Shown piece by piece: positions 7,934 through 17,769 of a DNA stretch of 18,878 bases (positions are counted from its first letter, which is position 1; every line of letters begins with the position of its first letter). The DNA is from Rhizopus sp. PT2906. Taxonomy: Eukaryota > Mucoromycota > Mucoromycetes > Mucorales > Rhizopodaceae. The DNA is taken from the NCBI GenBank assembly GCA_025529335.1, contig JAMYHX010000657.1, positions 1-18,878 of the forward strand, in the 5' to 3' direction. The notes beneath the pieces are model-generated. The model was given only the letters and a program-made list of their open reading frames with translations. It had not been told where the DNA came from and did no database searches. A program made the translations under genes and the position numbers.

Positions 7934-9870
7934 AGTATTCCTGTCTCCTCTCCACAAATACGAGGAAAAAAGCGAGTTCGTGCTGAGGAAGTGGTGGCAT
8001 CAAGTTCTACAGCTGCTGAATTCAGTCCGCAAGTCCAGAGACCACGTATCACGGAAGCAGAATTATCACCAAAAGACAAGAAACAGATGATGAGGCTATC
8101 CTTTATTGATCAGATGAAGTAAAAGATTAAAGAAGGCGTTAAAGGCATTTTAAACGAGACGAGAAAACTTGATAAAAAAGAAGGCCGAATTTTTAAAAGA
8201 CGTTACCCGGAGGCATTTTTTCAGCAGTAGATGAAAAAGCAAAGTTCAAACTAGATTAAACTAGTGGCTTTATCTCCGGTTCTACCGGAAAACATATTCC
8301 TAAAAACTACTCGCATAGGTTTGTCGAAGAAAACTTTGACACTATTGCCAGCAACTTAAGAAATTCTGGGGTCCCACCACAACCGCTAGACTATATAGTG
8401 ATTAGCTTCTCTGATTTAGGTGATCTCAGTTGCGAACCTGCTGCCTCGCTACGGTTCCGCTTTTCTGCAATGGAAGTTGACGTCCAAACAAGTAACGTTG
8501 AGCAAGTGCAAGATCAAGCACAGCACGTACTACAAGAGCACGTAGGCGAGCCCTCCTATGCAACGTTTACAGTATCGCTAGCAAATATTCTTCGTGATGA
8601 TCTACCTGATGAAACAAAACAACTGTTTTTCGAAAAAATCAATGTCGCTCTAATTGATATGTCAGACTTTACAAGTAATCTTCAGTTCTTGACTTTCTTA
8701 TTAATGTCGAGCCCTAGACACTATACTTTCAGAAAATCAAATAATCATCGAATCTTAGTGGAAGAATGTACAAAAAGTTTTGATATAATAGCATTGTTTC
8801 CCAAAGATTTTGCAGGATCCGCAAATATAGGACTTTTAGCGCCTTGCCCTCTACAACAATTACTACAGTCTGGTGCTTTCTGCAATATGTTTGAAAATTT
8901 TTTCACAAAAAAACATTTGGATTTTGTATACCGGTCTGTTTTCTCATCGCGAGAGCCAACTCAAGATACAAGTAGTGCTTTATCCTTACAAGAATCGTTT
9001 TACAAAGCCGTTATACCAAAGAACGTGTTTGACAACTTATCTACTGAAAAGCTAGCAGCTATACCATCCGCATTGAAAAATGTTACCTTAAGTTGTTTGT
9101 AACAAACTTTGAGAACATGTGGAAAAACAAAAAGATAATAAACAAGCTATTAAACAAGTTACTGGACGTACTTTTGAAAATCCACTTGGCTCCTATAAGA
9201 GAGACGAAGTATCGAGAAATGGTAGAAGCTAAAAAGCAAGAATCGGAAAACAAGCAAAAACAAAAGGAAGAAACACTGGAGGCCCATCAGTACAATATTG
9301 ACTATCTTTTGCGAGATTATAGACGCTTGATAATCTGAGGCCCTCATTACAAGTTAAACAAGTACCAAAAAAGACCTCAGTGTTTGTTAGCAGATACAAC
9401 AAGAGATGAAATAAAGGTTGGTAATTGTCGTCGCCAAACTGAACTATACGATGCGAAAATTAACACGTACACGGTTAAAGTAAGTATGCAGCATTTAAAC
9501 CTATTTTAATTGTCAGTTCATTGAACATCTTCTACCATAACTCTAGGCTTAACAAAGGAGACATAGTTTAATCACACGAAGAACGCTACGTTCAAGCACA
9601 CAAAGACAGACGTCATTGGTCCCCACAAACGTAAGAGCAGTTTACATATATGCTTAGACAATTATACTATTTTTTTTTCAAAATCGTAGAGCACAAGATC
9701 ACGAAAAGGAAAAGAAAGGGAAACTTCATATGCTACTGCATTTATTGGGCAAGGAATGTAAGATTTGCGAGTTGCGAATAAAAAATGAGAATAGACTCAG
9801 AAATAGGACGCCAGAGGATTTCCAATTAAGAATAAGAATAAGAGAATATCTTTTATTGAATAAATTATAA
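7934..9870 (+). pseudogene. Decayed multi-exon gene of an unrecognised family
   Basis: A long plus-strand region reads as protein in pieces. 7934-8119 is open and ends in a stop at 8120 (SFIDQMK then TAA). The frame continues through KIKEGVKGILNETRKLDKK and shifts between about 8180 and 8215. It then meets a stop at 8257-8259, followed by an uninterrupted run of about 280 codons to 9102 with no ATG at its head. It shifts again near 9080-9095 into KLFVTNFENMWKNKK and a Lys/Glu/Gln-rich probable coiled coil to 9338, then shifts near 9325 into SLQVKQVPKKTSVFVSRYNK. A piece at about 9406-9480 runs into a GTAAGT donor. A final open piece at 9691-9870 (AQDHEKEKKGKLHML onward) contains CKIC and ends in TAA. 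I do not recognise a domain. At least two stops and three shifts argue for a dead copy. It could be a lineage-specific or transposon-associated gene; no terminal repeats were found. Confidence 0.6.
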
Positions 9871-10305
9871 TGGAGTATTATATGTTCTTGAGAAATACTG
9901 CGGCCAGTATCAATCATGAGACATAGAGGGACGACGCGGTATGTTTACATGAAGACGCAACAATCCGTAGTAACGTGGAATTGGAGTGTGAACATTTATT
10001 ACAAGAAATATTAATTTTTGTGACTTTTTTTTTCGCTGAAATAGATCCATTCATCTGTAAGTCCTGCTCGCGTCCTCCCCCTCAAGCCCTCCTCCTACTC
10101 CTTCCTGTTCTCTTCCTTGTCCCTGAATACAAATGCTCGAGGCTACATGATTGTACATGAGAATATCTTCACTATGTGCGTATATGTGCATGCAATGATA
10201 TGCTTAACATGGATGTTTTTTATAATCCTTACGTCACTTGTCCTCAAAAGAGATACACTTTGAACTCATGTGCGTACCTTTAATATTTATTTTTTATTTT
10301 TTCAA
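9871..10305. other. Intergenic DNA before the PPR gene
   Basis: No supported gene. A short open frame at 9975-10160 has no ATG-led homology I can see; it includes a C/T-rich stretch at about 10060-10130 that reads as Leu/Pro-rich and looks like chance coding. A T-rich run at 10281-10303 lies directly ahead of the PPR start codon and probably belongs to its promoter or leader. Confidence 0.45.
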
Positions 10306-11511
10306 ATGTCCCTTCAGTGCATGTCAAGATCATGGTTGCCCAGGATATTGACTTGCTTTAGATCTTATACCACTTTACCCGAGAGAGAACAATTATCCCA
10401 TGTATCCAATCGACTCCTAAATCATCTTCACCATAATAGATTACAACAAGCTCATGTGATGCTACTGAAACAGACCATTCCTTTACCTGTTCATTTCTAC
10501 AATTTTGTACTCAAAGGCTATGCAAAGAACTTTCAGCGACCTAACAAACTAGAAAAGTCACTAGAGATCCTTCAGTTGATGAAAGAGCGAGGGGTTGAAC
10601 CTAGCAGTCAGAGCTATATACAATTGATCATGGGTCTAGCGCAAAAAGGAACACGATTAACAAAAGAACAAGCAGATTTGATGCAGACATGGTTTGATGA
10701 ATTCGTTCGCATTGAATCAGGTTCAACAAATATCAAGAAACCATTTGCAAAATTCAAAAAGTTGATGCGGTGCATCTATTACCGAGGTCATCCTAATCTC
10801 AAGGGCATGTTCTACCACTTTCTTGACACATTTCGCGAGCACAAGCTGGACGATAGCGAGACATGGAATCTGGCAATCGTAGGATGTATCAGATGGGGAA
10901 ACATAGAAGACGCTGAGGATATTCTGAAACGTGCACGTGAAGAAAAGGTAGCAAATTCAACAAGCTTTCAAGTCATCATCAAGGCACACCTAAACCAAGG
11001 AAATCGACGGTCAGCAAGTATGATATTCAGACTGTTGTTAAAAGATGACATCTTGGCCGATAGAGAAACATATGAGACGTTTATTAAATACTACCTAAGA
11101 CAAAAGAACTCAATAGAGATGATAAAACGGCTTTGGCAGGGTGTCCTAATGACTACACAACCAGGGGATGTCATACAACCAGACACTGTAGTAAAGCTAA
11201 CCCAATATTATCGAGAACGTGATGCTCTGACAGAAGCAGAACAAGTCTATTTGGATATGAAGATGAAACAGCAGAAGCTCACGACGGCTTATATTGAACA
11301 AGTCAGTTGGCTCGTGGCAGAATTCGCAAACAGGAAGCAATTCAATTCGACTGTTTCACTCTATCTTGATATGATCGGTAATGGATACAAACCTGATAGA
11401 GAAGCAGTAGATCGTATGTTGAGTGCTCTTCAGGATAATAACAGGTTTGATCTCATACAGCAAATCACGAGTGTTACGGCGTCTGTGCTGTCAGATGACA
11501 ATAAAGACTAG
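10306..11511 (+). CDS. Mitochondrial-type pentatricopeptide repeat (PPR) protein
   Basis: The intronless frame encodes 401 residues from the ATG at 10306; an earlier in-frame GTG is not a plausible start. The N-terminus (MSLQCMSRSWLPRILTCFRS) is Arg-rich, lacks acidic residues and can form an amphipathic helix, as expected of a mitochondrial presequence. The rest is alpha-helical with degenerate 35-residue PPR units. The clearest are HFYNFVLKGYAKN with LEILQLMKERGVEP (about 63-99), ETWNLAIVGCIRWGN with AEDILKRAREEKV (about 186-220), TSFQVIIKAHLNQGNRRSAS followed by DRETYETFIKYYL, and VSLYLDMIGNGYKPDREAVD near the end. PPR proteins bind organellar RNA and act in its processing, stability or translation; the target here cannot be predicted. 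No catalytic add-on domain is visible. It lies upstream of, and on the same strand as, the potassium transporter gene, with separate promoters likely. Confidence 0.85.
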   Translation: MSLQCMSRSWLPRILTCFRSYTTLPEREQLSHVSNRLLNHLHHNRLQQAHVMLLKQTIPLPVHFYNFVLKGYAKNFQRPNKLEKSLEILQLMKERGVEPSSQSYIQLIMGLAQKGTRLTKEQADLMQTWFDEFVRIESGSTNIKKPFAKFKKLMRCIYYRGHPNLKGMFYHFLDTFREHKLDDSETWNLAIVGCIRWGNIEDAEDILKRAREEKVANSTSFQVIIKAHLNQGNRRSASMIFRLLLKDDILADRETYETFIKYYLRQKNSIEMIKRLWQGVLMTTQPGDVIQPDTVVKLTQYYRERDALTEAEQVYLDMKMKQQKLTTAYIEQVSWLVAEFANRKQFNSTVSLYLDMIGNGYKPDREAVDRMLSALQDNNRFDLIQQITSVTASVLSDDNKD

Positions 11512-11852
11512 TTTTTTAATACAAATGAAAGTATTATTTTGACAGTGTGCAATTACCATAAAAGGTCAAGTTGTCCCATGTGTGTGAAGGATGAAAATAA
11601 AGTGATCTAGTTTAGTGGTACAAGTGCTCATCCTTTACGTAATAAACTATTACCACCGTATGAAGCTTTCCTCTTTTTCTTTTGTTTCGGCGGATTATAG
11701 GTGTAAAATTTGTCATCCAGCCTTTTCATACGTCGGCGGAACATCAAAAGGAAACACCCATACAGGTGATATTTCTGTCATTTTTTTTTTCCCTTTTATT
11801 TTTTTTTCTGCTGTACATTTATTTTTTTTGATTCTTTTTTCTACCAAAACGC
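11512..11852. other. Intergenic DNA and leader of the Trk gene
   Basis: No supported gene. The last 80 bases before the start codon at 11853 are T-rich, with several runs of 6-10 T, and probably form the promoter or 5' leader. A GC-richer patch around 11730-11745 (CGTCGGCGG) stands out. A tRNA-like A-box sequence at 11608-11618 has no matching B-box or cloverleaf. Confidence 0.45.
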
Positions 11853-14322
11853 ATGTCATTCAAAAAGAGTAAAATTGGTGTAGCCATCTACCAATTTTGG
11901 GACACAAAGATTCATTTTCTTGAACTTCATTATCTTTATATCCTCATCCTCATATTTATCACTTCTGGTCTCTTTTATTGTCAACCAGGCACAGATTGGA
12001 ATTATATTGATGCATTATTCATGGCTACAACTGGATCAACAAATACTGGACTGAATACGATACCAATGTCACAGCTGTCTACCTACCATATGATTATTTT
12101 ATACTTTAGTACGTTCTTAGGTAACCATGTATTGATTTCCTTTTTCGTTGTCATGGTAAGGCGATACTATTTTTCAAAACGTTTTGAAGATGTCCTGTTG
12201 GAGAATCAACGAAGAAAAGAAGAGTACAAGAAATTGAAGAAACAACGACAAGAACAAGAACAACAGGAGAAAACAGTGTTTGACCCGATCCGTAGACGAA
12301 TGTCACTTCTCTCCATTCGATCGACTCCAGTCCAGACCTCGAAAAGATTTTCGGTTTACAAAAAAGACAGCCGTCGTCGTTCATTTGATGCACAGTCCGA
12401 TAAAATCGCTGATTCACCACAAGAGTTTAGCGCCATTCAGATGGGAAGACTCGAAGGAAATAATGAGTCGGTGAACCGAAGAAGCGACGGAGTGTCACCA
12501 CTTGATCATGATACTGCAAGTGAACACAATGCAAGTAGCAGTCATACAACCAGTGAAAACAACACGGACAGTACAGCCACTGATATGAATAATAACAGCA
12601 ATATAAGCAACAAAAACGGTAGCAGTATACCTCACAATCAACAAATTACCTTTAGCGAAGACACAAACATCCTTCGAGAACGAGAACGAAGAAAGTTCCA
12701 GCAACAGAGCCACCGTGAAGACGACCTTGCTCCTCTTCACCGGACCAATTCAGAGTTTGAAATTATGAGCCGTCCCGTCGCCAAATCGGAACTTACTCGA
12801 CGAGAACGATACCGTATAGGCGGCACAGAATACCGTGCGCTTGACATGCTTGCACGCATTGTTCCTCTTTACTACTTAGGGTTCATCATCAGCTTTGGAT
12901 TCTTCTATCGTATCTATATTGCTGCTTCCTCCTATGCACAAGAGGTCCTCGAAACATCCAATCCGACTGGCCCGGTCAACGCTTGGTTTTTCTCCTTCTT
13001 CATGAGTCTCTCAGCATTCACCAACCTAGGTCTTAACCATCTTGACGACAGTATGACTCCGTTCCAGAACGCGCCTTGTCCTCTGATATTGAGTATCATC
13101 CTCATCCTCGTCGGAAACACAGCATTTGCCATCATGCTTCGTTTCATCATTTGGGCCTCTTATCAATTAACGCCAAAGTCCAAAGTGATGCTCCGAGAGA
13201 CATTCAGATATTTACTGGACCATCCTCGTCGATGCTATACCACATTGTTTCCGTCGACCCAGACTTGGTGGCTCTTTATCATCCTTGTCATAATTACCGT
13301 GATCGAGCTGATTTGCTTTTTGGCCTTGAATTATTGGTTACCTGTTCTTTCTGGTATCACTTGGGGATCAAGGTTTTTGGATGGTCTGTTTCAATCTGTC
13401 GCCACTAGAAACGGTAAATGCATTCTATTTATTCATTACAGAAACAAACTAACGTGATCGAAACCTTATGACAGCTGGATTCTCTGTGGTCAATCTTGCC
13501 GATATCAATCCTGCTACACAAATAGTTTACATTGTAGCCATGTATATCAGTGTTTATCCAGTGGCCATCTCTATGCGAAACAGTAACGTCTATCAGGTAC
13601 AAAAAAATGCAATTTAAGAGAAAAGCCTTCTTACAAGCCATATATAGGAAAGGGCACTGGGTATCTTTAGAGGGGAGAACGAAGAACCGCAACAGTTTTC
13701 TGAAAATGAGCTATCGGAAGCGCCTTTTATTCGACTGAAACGACACTCGACGATTACAAGTATAGCAAACCATTCAAAAAAACTGTTGAAGGGACCTGAT
13801 TTCTTTGTGATCACACAGATTCAACGACAATTGACAAGTGATATCTGTTGGGTCATCACAGGTATCTTTCTTATTTGTGTCATCGAAGCTCAATCGATCA
13901 TGTCACCTTCTCCTGTGACAACTGCCACTGTAATTTATGAATGTGTGTCAGCGTTTGGTAACGTAGGCGCGTCTACTGGATATCCAAACACGGCAACCTC
14001 TCAAGCTGGTCAGTACAGGACCTTAAGCAAATTGGTACTTATCGCATTAATGTACCGAGGTCGACACAGAGGTAGAGAGAGAGAGAGAGAAAAAAAACTA
14101 TATAACAACCTTCTCACTTTGTTATTAGGTTTGCCTGCATCCATTGATCGGTCTATCCTATTACCTTCTGATACACTCGCACAAAAGGAAAAGGAGGATG
14201 ATTTACGTAGAAGAGCCACGTCATTTTCGACATACTGTGAAACTGGATCATCTGCTTACCCCAACGCAAGGGAGAACAGTATCCAAGGACAACTGATATA
14301 CACCCGTTCGTGTACGTTATAA
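11853..14322 (+). CDS. TRK1: Trk-type high-affinity potassium transporter
   Basis: Four exons (11853-13413, 13475-13596, 13648-14071, 14129-14322) join to 766 residues; introns are 51-61 bp. The protein has the fourfold membrane-pore-membrane layout of the Trk/HKT/KtrB superfamily. The four pore segments are visible: ATTGSTNTGL (58-67), SAFTNLGLNH (387-396), SVATRNAGFSVVNLA (515-529) and SAFGNVGASTGYPNT (662-676). Between the first and second units lies a long hydrophilic loop (about 103-330) rich in charged residues, Ser and Asn, typical of fungal Trk1 proteins. A conserved block after pore 4, RGRHRGLPASIDRSILLP, spans the last splice junction and matches the fungal family. It acts at the plasma membrane in K+ uptake. 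The loop holds RRRMSLLS and RRRSFD, possible basophilic kinase sites. The stop is 38 bp from the stop of the convergent orphan gene, so transcripts probably overlap. Confidence 0.95.
14074..14090 (+). repeat. AG dinucleotide repeat in the last Trk intron
   Basis: About eight tandem AG units sit right after the donor of the third Trk intron and run into a short A tract. The intron stays in frame without a stop if retained, so the repeat would then encode alternating Arg and Glu. Confidence 0.75.
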
Positions 14323-14360
14323 GGACGATATAATATATAATACAATATACCCACGTTTAT

Positions 14361-14975
14361 CTAAATAAACTGTTGAACATCAATCTGATAACGTTGACAA
14401 ATGTTCTCAAACACACGCCAATTGTCCCAATAGCCATAGAGCAATGCTGCCTTGTATATCTGATTAGCGAGTGCGGCGAGTTGAGGCTGTGAGTTGGGCC
14501 AAAGCTGACATGTTCGGAGTATTTCTGCTGGGCGAACAGAGCCCTCAAGGTCAGGCATTTTATCCTCTTGAATGCTGCTGTTTTCAGGTTTTTGGTCAAC
14601 CTTGATTACGTGCAATGTGAAAATATCATTCTGACTTGTCTGTGACAGAATACATTGTCTGTTATTCTCTAATTGCATCACTCCATAGACTGGTTGACCA
14701 AGTTGGCCTAGAGCTAATGACAATGTTGTGCATTGTTCTCGTTCGACAGAGGTCGCACTATTGGCAAGCTGAATGACATGTTTTTCAATTGTTGGATAAG
14801 TTGTCGGCAATGTTTGAAGGAAGCCTTGAATGCACAAGGTTATGTTTGGTTCATTAAGAATATAGTCGTTGTTGGTTAAAGTCTTGATTGAGCTTTTAAT
14901 GTCAAAGGGAATTAAAATATACCCAATCGACAAGATAATCATGAAAAGGACCAAACCAAAAAAAAAAAGGCCCAT
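14361..14975 (-). CDS. Orphan membrane-anchored protein, 204 residues
   Basis: The intronless frame encodes 204 residues from the ATG at 14975. I do not recognise the family. Residues 2-23 are a strongly hydrophobic segment (GLFFFGLVLFMIILSIGYIL), either a signal anchor or an uncleaved signal peptide. The remainder is hydrophilic and mixed helix/strand. Three cysteines (about 48, 81 and 108) in the middle and two more near the C-terminus could allow disulfides if the domain is luminal or extracellular. One potential N-glycosylation site, NIT, lies near residue 44. The C-terminus (YWDNWRVFENICQRYQIDVQ) is aromatic-rich. It is in tandem with the SMP-protein gene upstream (143 bp apart) and convergent with Trk (38 bp between stops). 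The long uninterrupted frame and the T-rich leader ahead of the ATG favour a real gene. Confidence 0.65.
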   Translation of the reverse strand: MGLFFFGLVLFMIILSIGYILIPFDIKSSIKTLTNNDYILNEPNITLCIQGFLQTLPTTYPTIEKHVIQLANSATSVEREQCTTLSLALGQLGQPVYGVMQLENNRQCILSQTSQNDIFTLHVIKVDQKPENSSIQEDKMPDLEGSVRPAEILRTCQLWPNSQPQLAALANQIYKAALLYGYWDNWRVFENICQRYQIDVQQFI

Positions 14976-15100
14976 ATGCCACTCTTTTTTTTATGTCACG
15001 ACGAGCGGCATATCAAGTGTGCAGTTATGCTCCTTTAAAAAGAAATCATTGATACGTGTAATAAGTAATTCATACAGGAACATTTTGGTTATAACGAATC

Positions 15101-15117
15101 ATTATTATTATTATTAT
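15101..15117 (+). repeat. ATT trinucleotide repeat at the end of the SMP-protein gene
   Basis: Five to six tandem ATT units lie just beyond the stop codon of the minus-strand gene, in its presumed 3' UTR. Confidence 0.75.
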
Positions 15118-15118
15118 T

Positions 15119-16930
15119 TTATTGTTGCTTTTTATTATAACTATCATCTTGCACAACATTGATTTCTGACAAACCTGTGATCGGTAGTGATTTTGACCGT
15201 AGCCTTGATGGCTTTTCCATAAGCATTTTTTTACTTAGTCGAACAGAATGTAGTGCATCCACGCAGGAGAGTGATGATGGTTTCTTGTCTGTAGTGTCCT
15301 GTCCGAAATGATTATGATCAACCTGAGCCATGAGGTTATGTCGAAACGATGACACTTTCTTCTTGGGCTTTTTTGCTGCTATGAGTGATCGAAGAGTCTG
15401 TTGTGAGGGTGTATCAGCCGTATGAGAGGATAAGATGGGTTTTGGGATATCCACCGTAGTCACTGCAGCAGCAAATGGCTCCTTATCTGTCCGATTGAAC
15501 CATCGTTTCTTGGACATGATGGGGACATCATTACCCGTGGTTGTCAAGAAGGGATCACTAGGCGCAAGCGATACAGATGGTGTTGAATAAAGTTCGGGTA
15601 GTGATTCATAGTTGCTATTGGCTTGTTTCTGAGCATCAAAGATGCCGCCTGCGCCATCTGCTGCAAAAAAGACAATGTCATCCATATTGGGTAGCACTAG
15701 TGTTTCTCTAAATATTTCTTCAATCTTGGACTTGATTGCCTTGCTTACGACGGAGTAACCAATACGCTTTTCCCAAACAACCGGCTCTATGATCCAATCA
15801 ATCTTGGGGTTCTGGTAGAACCCATACCATACCCGATTTGTCGGCGGCTCCTTGATCTTGACCATCATCTTCCCTTGGATCGACTTGAGAGTGATGGCAA
15901 GCACTAGATCGATACGAATGGGAGGAAGTCGATCGGAGTAAGTCCACTTAAGGACTGTCTCGAGTTCAACACGAAAGCCTCCGTCATAAAGCACATTCAT
16001 CTCGCTCGTATACTCTCCCTGAGGGCTCAAGTGGATCAATCTTGGCTGCGTAATGTAAGGAGCGCCATGACCGCCATCCACGGAACGTACAGTGATTTCT
16101 TCCAAAAATGATGGTCGACGTGCATTTAGCTTGGCAATCTTGGTAAGTATCTTTTGGTAAAAGAAGTTTTGTGTCCGTTCTGTCTTGTAGATACCCAAGA
16201 ATAAACGACCCAAGAGGGCATTAAGCCATTGGAGCTCAAACTGTTCTGGGTCGCTATGTACAGTAGAAATCAGATGGTTCATCGCTGATTGGTCAAATTG
16301 CGTCGTCATTGTATTCTTTAATGTCGGTAATGGAAGGTCCAACTGGCTGGCACGCATTAAGGCTATGTACCAATCCTCCTTGTCTACGCATCGACTGCAG
16401 TTGAAGTAATAGTCTGTCAGATCATGTGACTTACTCTTCAGATGGATCCAATTTCGCTTTGAAAACAGCTCATGATCCTTAAGTCCAGGCGGGTAGATGT
16501 GTACGGTATATTGTCTAATATTGATCACCACTTTACAATCCTGCTGCAAGTCAGAGTCGTACAAAAACAGCGTACTAAACTTTAAAACGGCGAAGAAATG
16601 CTGCTGTTGCTGCTGTTGTTGTTGTTGGCATTGATAATTCTGCTGTGGCTGATTCTGCTGTTGTTGTTGATGCTGATATGGATAAGACTTGAAAAGTCTG
16701 CCTTTCCTTGATTGAATTGGTGTATTTTGCGTGGCTTGGAGATAACCAACTTTATAGAAATGACTGTGTACCATCGTTTCGTCTTTATAGTCTTCTTCTA
16801 ATTTATCAGAAGGCGTCAACGTATTGGGTAAAGACTTGGGCTGTAGCATAAACAAGGAAAGAAGGATCAAGGGTATCAAAGTGAGACCACCGAGGATATA
16901 AGCAGCCAAGAGGGAAATGTAGAATGACAT
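15119..16930 (-). CDS. NVJ2: SMP-domain lipid transfer protein, Nvj2/Tex2 family
   Basis: The intronless frame encodes 603 residues. An N-terminal transmembrane helix (about 7-29, LLAAYILGGLTLIPLILLSL) anchors it, presumably in the ER. A PH-like domain follows (about 57-195: GYLQA, KGRLFKSY, then FFAVLKFSTLFLYDS, and DWYIALMRAS at its end). The SMP domain covers about 222-425, starting with QWLNALLGRLFLGIY and including FLEEITVRSVDGG, FRVELETVLKW, RIDLVLAITLKSIQGKMMVK, WYGFYQNPKIDWIIEP and a C-terminal helix near AIKSKIEEIF. TM-PH-SMP is the order of Nvj2/Tex2 proteins, which move lipids such as ceramide at ER contact sites. A Gln-rich insert (87-110) interrupts the PH-like domain. The C-terminal 170 residues are Ser/Lys-rich and probably disordered. 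The ATG at 16930 precedes the anchor directly, so it is the likely start. It lies upstream of the orphan gene on the same strand. Confidence 0.92.
   Translation of the reverse strand: MSFYISLLAAYILGGLTLIPLILLSLFMLQPKSLPNTLTPSDKLEEDYKDETMVHSHFYKVGYLQATQNTPIQSRKGRLFKSYPYQHQQQQQNQPQQNYQCQQQQQQQQQHFFAVLKFSTLFLYDSDLQQDCKVVINIRQYTVHIYPPGLKDHELFSKRNWIHLKSKSHDLTDYYFNCSRCVDKEDWYIALMRASQLDLPLPTLKNTMTTQFDQSAMNHLISTVHSDPEQFELQWLNALLGRLFLGIYKTERTQNFFYQKILTKIAKLNARRPSFLEEITVRSVDGGHGAPYITQPRLIHLSPQGEYTSEMNVLYDGGFRVELETVLKWTYSDRLPPIRIDLVLAITLKSIQGKMMVKIKEPPTNRVWYGFYQNPKIDWIIEPVVWEKRIGYSVVSKAIKSKIEEIFRETLVLPNMDDIVFFAADGAGGIFDAQKQANSNYESLPELYSTPSVSLAPSDPFLTTTGNDVPIMSKKRWFNRTDKEPFAAAVTTVDIPKPILSSHTADTPSQQTLRSLIAAKKPKKKVSSFRHNLMAQVDHNHFGQDTTDKKPSSLSCVDALHSVRLSKKMLMEKPSRLRSKSLPITGLSEINVVQDDSYNKKQQ
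16601..16672 (-). repeat. CAG/CAA-rich segment encoding a Gln-rich insert
   Basis: Two Gln runs, of five and nine residues, flank a mixed Gln/Asn/Tyr segment in the PH-like domain of the SMP protein (residues 87-110). Both CAA and CAG codons are used. Confidence 0.85.
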
Positions 16931-17769
16931 AAGTGATGTCGCAAATGAAGAAAAAGGAGAAAGAGAAAAAGAGAAAAGGTTATTTACAAGAAAAGATATG
17001 TAACACTTTGACTTTTTTTTATTTATGTCGCTTTATTTTGTCAATTCTTTCTGTTTTGCTTGGGTGTTTTTATGCGAAAACATGCATCAACAGGAATAAA
17101 AGAATAAAAGAGGCGCTTTATTTTTTATTATTACCGATGACATTCATCTTGGTTTCTATGACAGGCCACCTTGACAACAGGAACCTTGGCTCGCCCGTAT
17201 CACCTCACGATGGGTGTGGCAATTTCTTATTTTGAGTAAAGAACCGAAGTTTGCAGCATAAAGTTTGCTTTTATGAACAAAAAAAATATCAGCGCCGTTT
17301 GATACTCTCTCAACCTTTATGTTTACTTTACCTGCATTTACCCTACACGCATTTATTTTGCAGTGTATATCGCTTTGCATCATAACATGTACCGGAATTT
17401 GTCATACTTTTATCACTTAATTCGGCAACAGCAGGTTTAAACTAGGCGCATTCCTTAGCGCCAACAGTAAAAAAGTTTTTTTAAGGTTACGCTATTGAGC
17501 TATTTATTATAAACAAAGCAGCAGGTTACACTTACCAAGAGTGGTTTATATTTTTGGGTTTTTTAAACAACTCTCCTTAGTGTTGCATTTGATCACTGCT
17601 CGAGGTTACTAATGTTTCGCCCAAAATTTTCTAAAAACAAAAGAGCAAAATAGACACATATTTTCCACTATTGATAATTTATAATTGACATGGAGTGATG
17701 GCTTAATAATTTTAACATGGCAAGTTAAACATGTTTATTTTAAGAAAATAGAAAATAAATAGCATAGAA
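16931..17769. other. Gene-poor AT-rich DNA upstream of the SMP-protein gene
   Basis: The part next to 16930 is purine-rich on the plus strand, hence pyrimidine-rich on the minus strand, and is the leader or promoter of the SMP-protein gene. Short open frames at 16933-17235 (+) and 17156-17383 (-) have compositionally biased translations without recognisable motifs and are not called. A small GC hairpin occurs at 17445-17463 (GGCGC, 8-base loop, GCGCC). Otherwise I see nothing specific. Confidence 0.45.

Noticed and set aside
9975..10160. Open frame with Cys/Pro/Leu-rich translation
   Set aside because: Short, no domain, driven by a C/T-rich stretch.
11608..11618. tRNA A-box-like TAGTTTAGTGG
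   Set aside because: No B-box (GGTTCGA-type) and no cloverleaf can be folded downstream, so no tRNA is called.
11615..11872. Open frame of 85 codons before the Trk gene
   Set aside because: No family motif, Phe-rich translation of T runs, and it overlaps the Trk start in another frame.
16933..17235. Plus-strand open frame divergent from the SMP-protein gene
   Set aside because: Lys/Glu-rich start comes from the purine-rich leader; no recognisable domain and no other sign of a gene.
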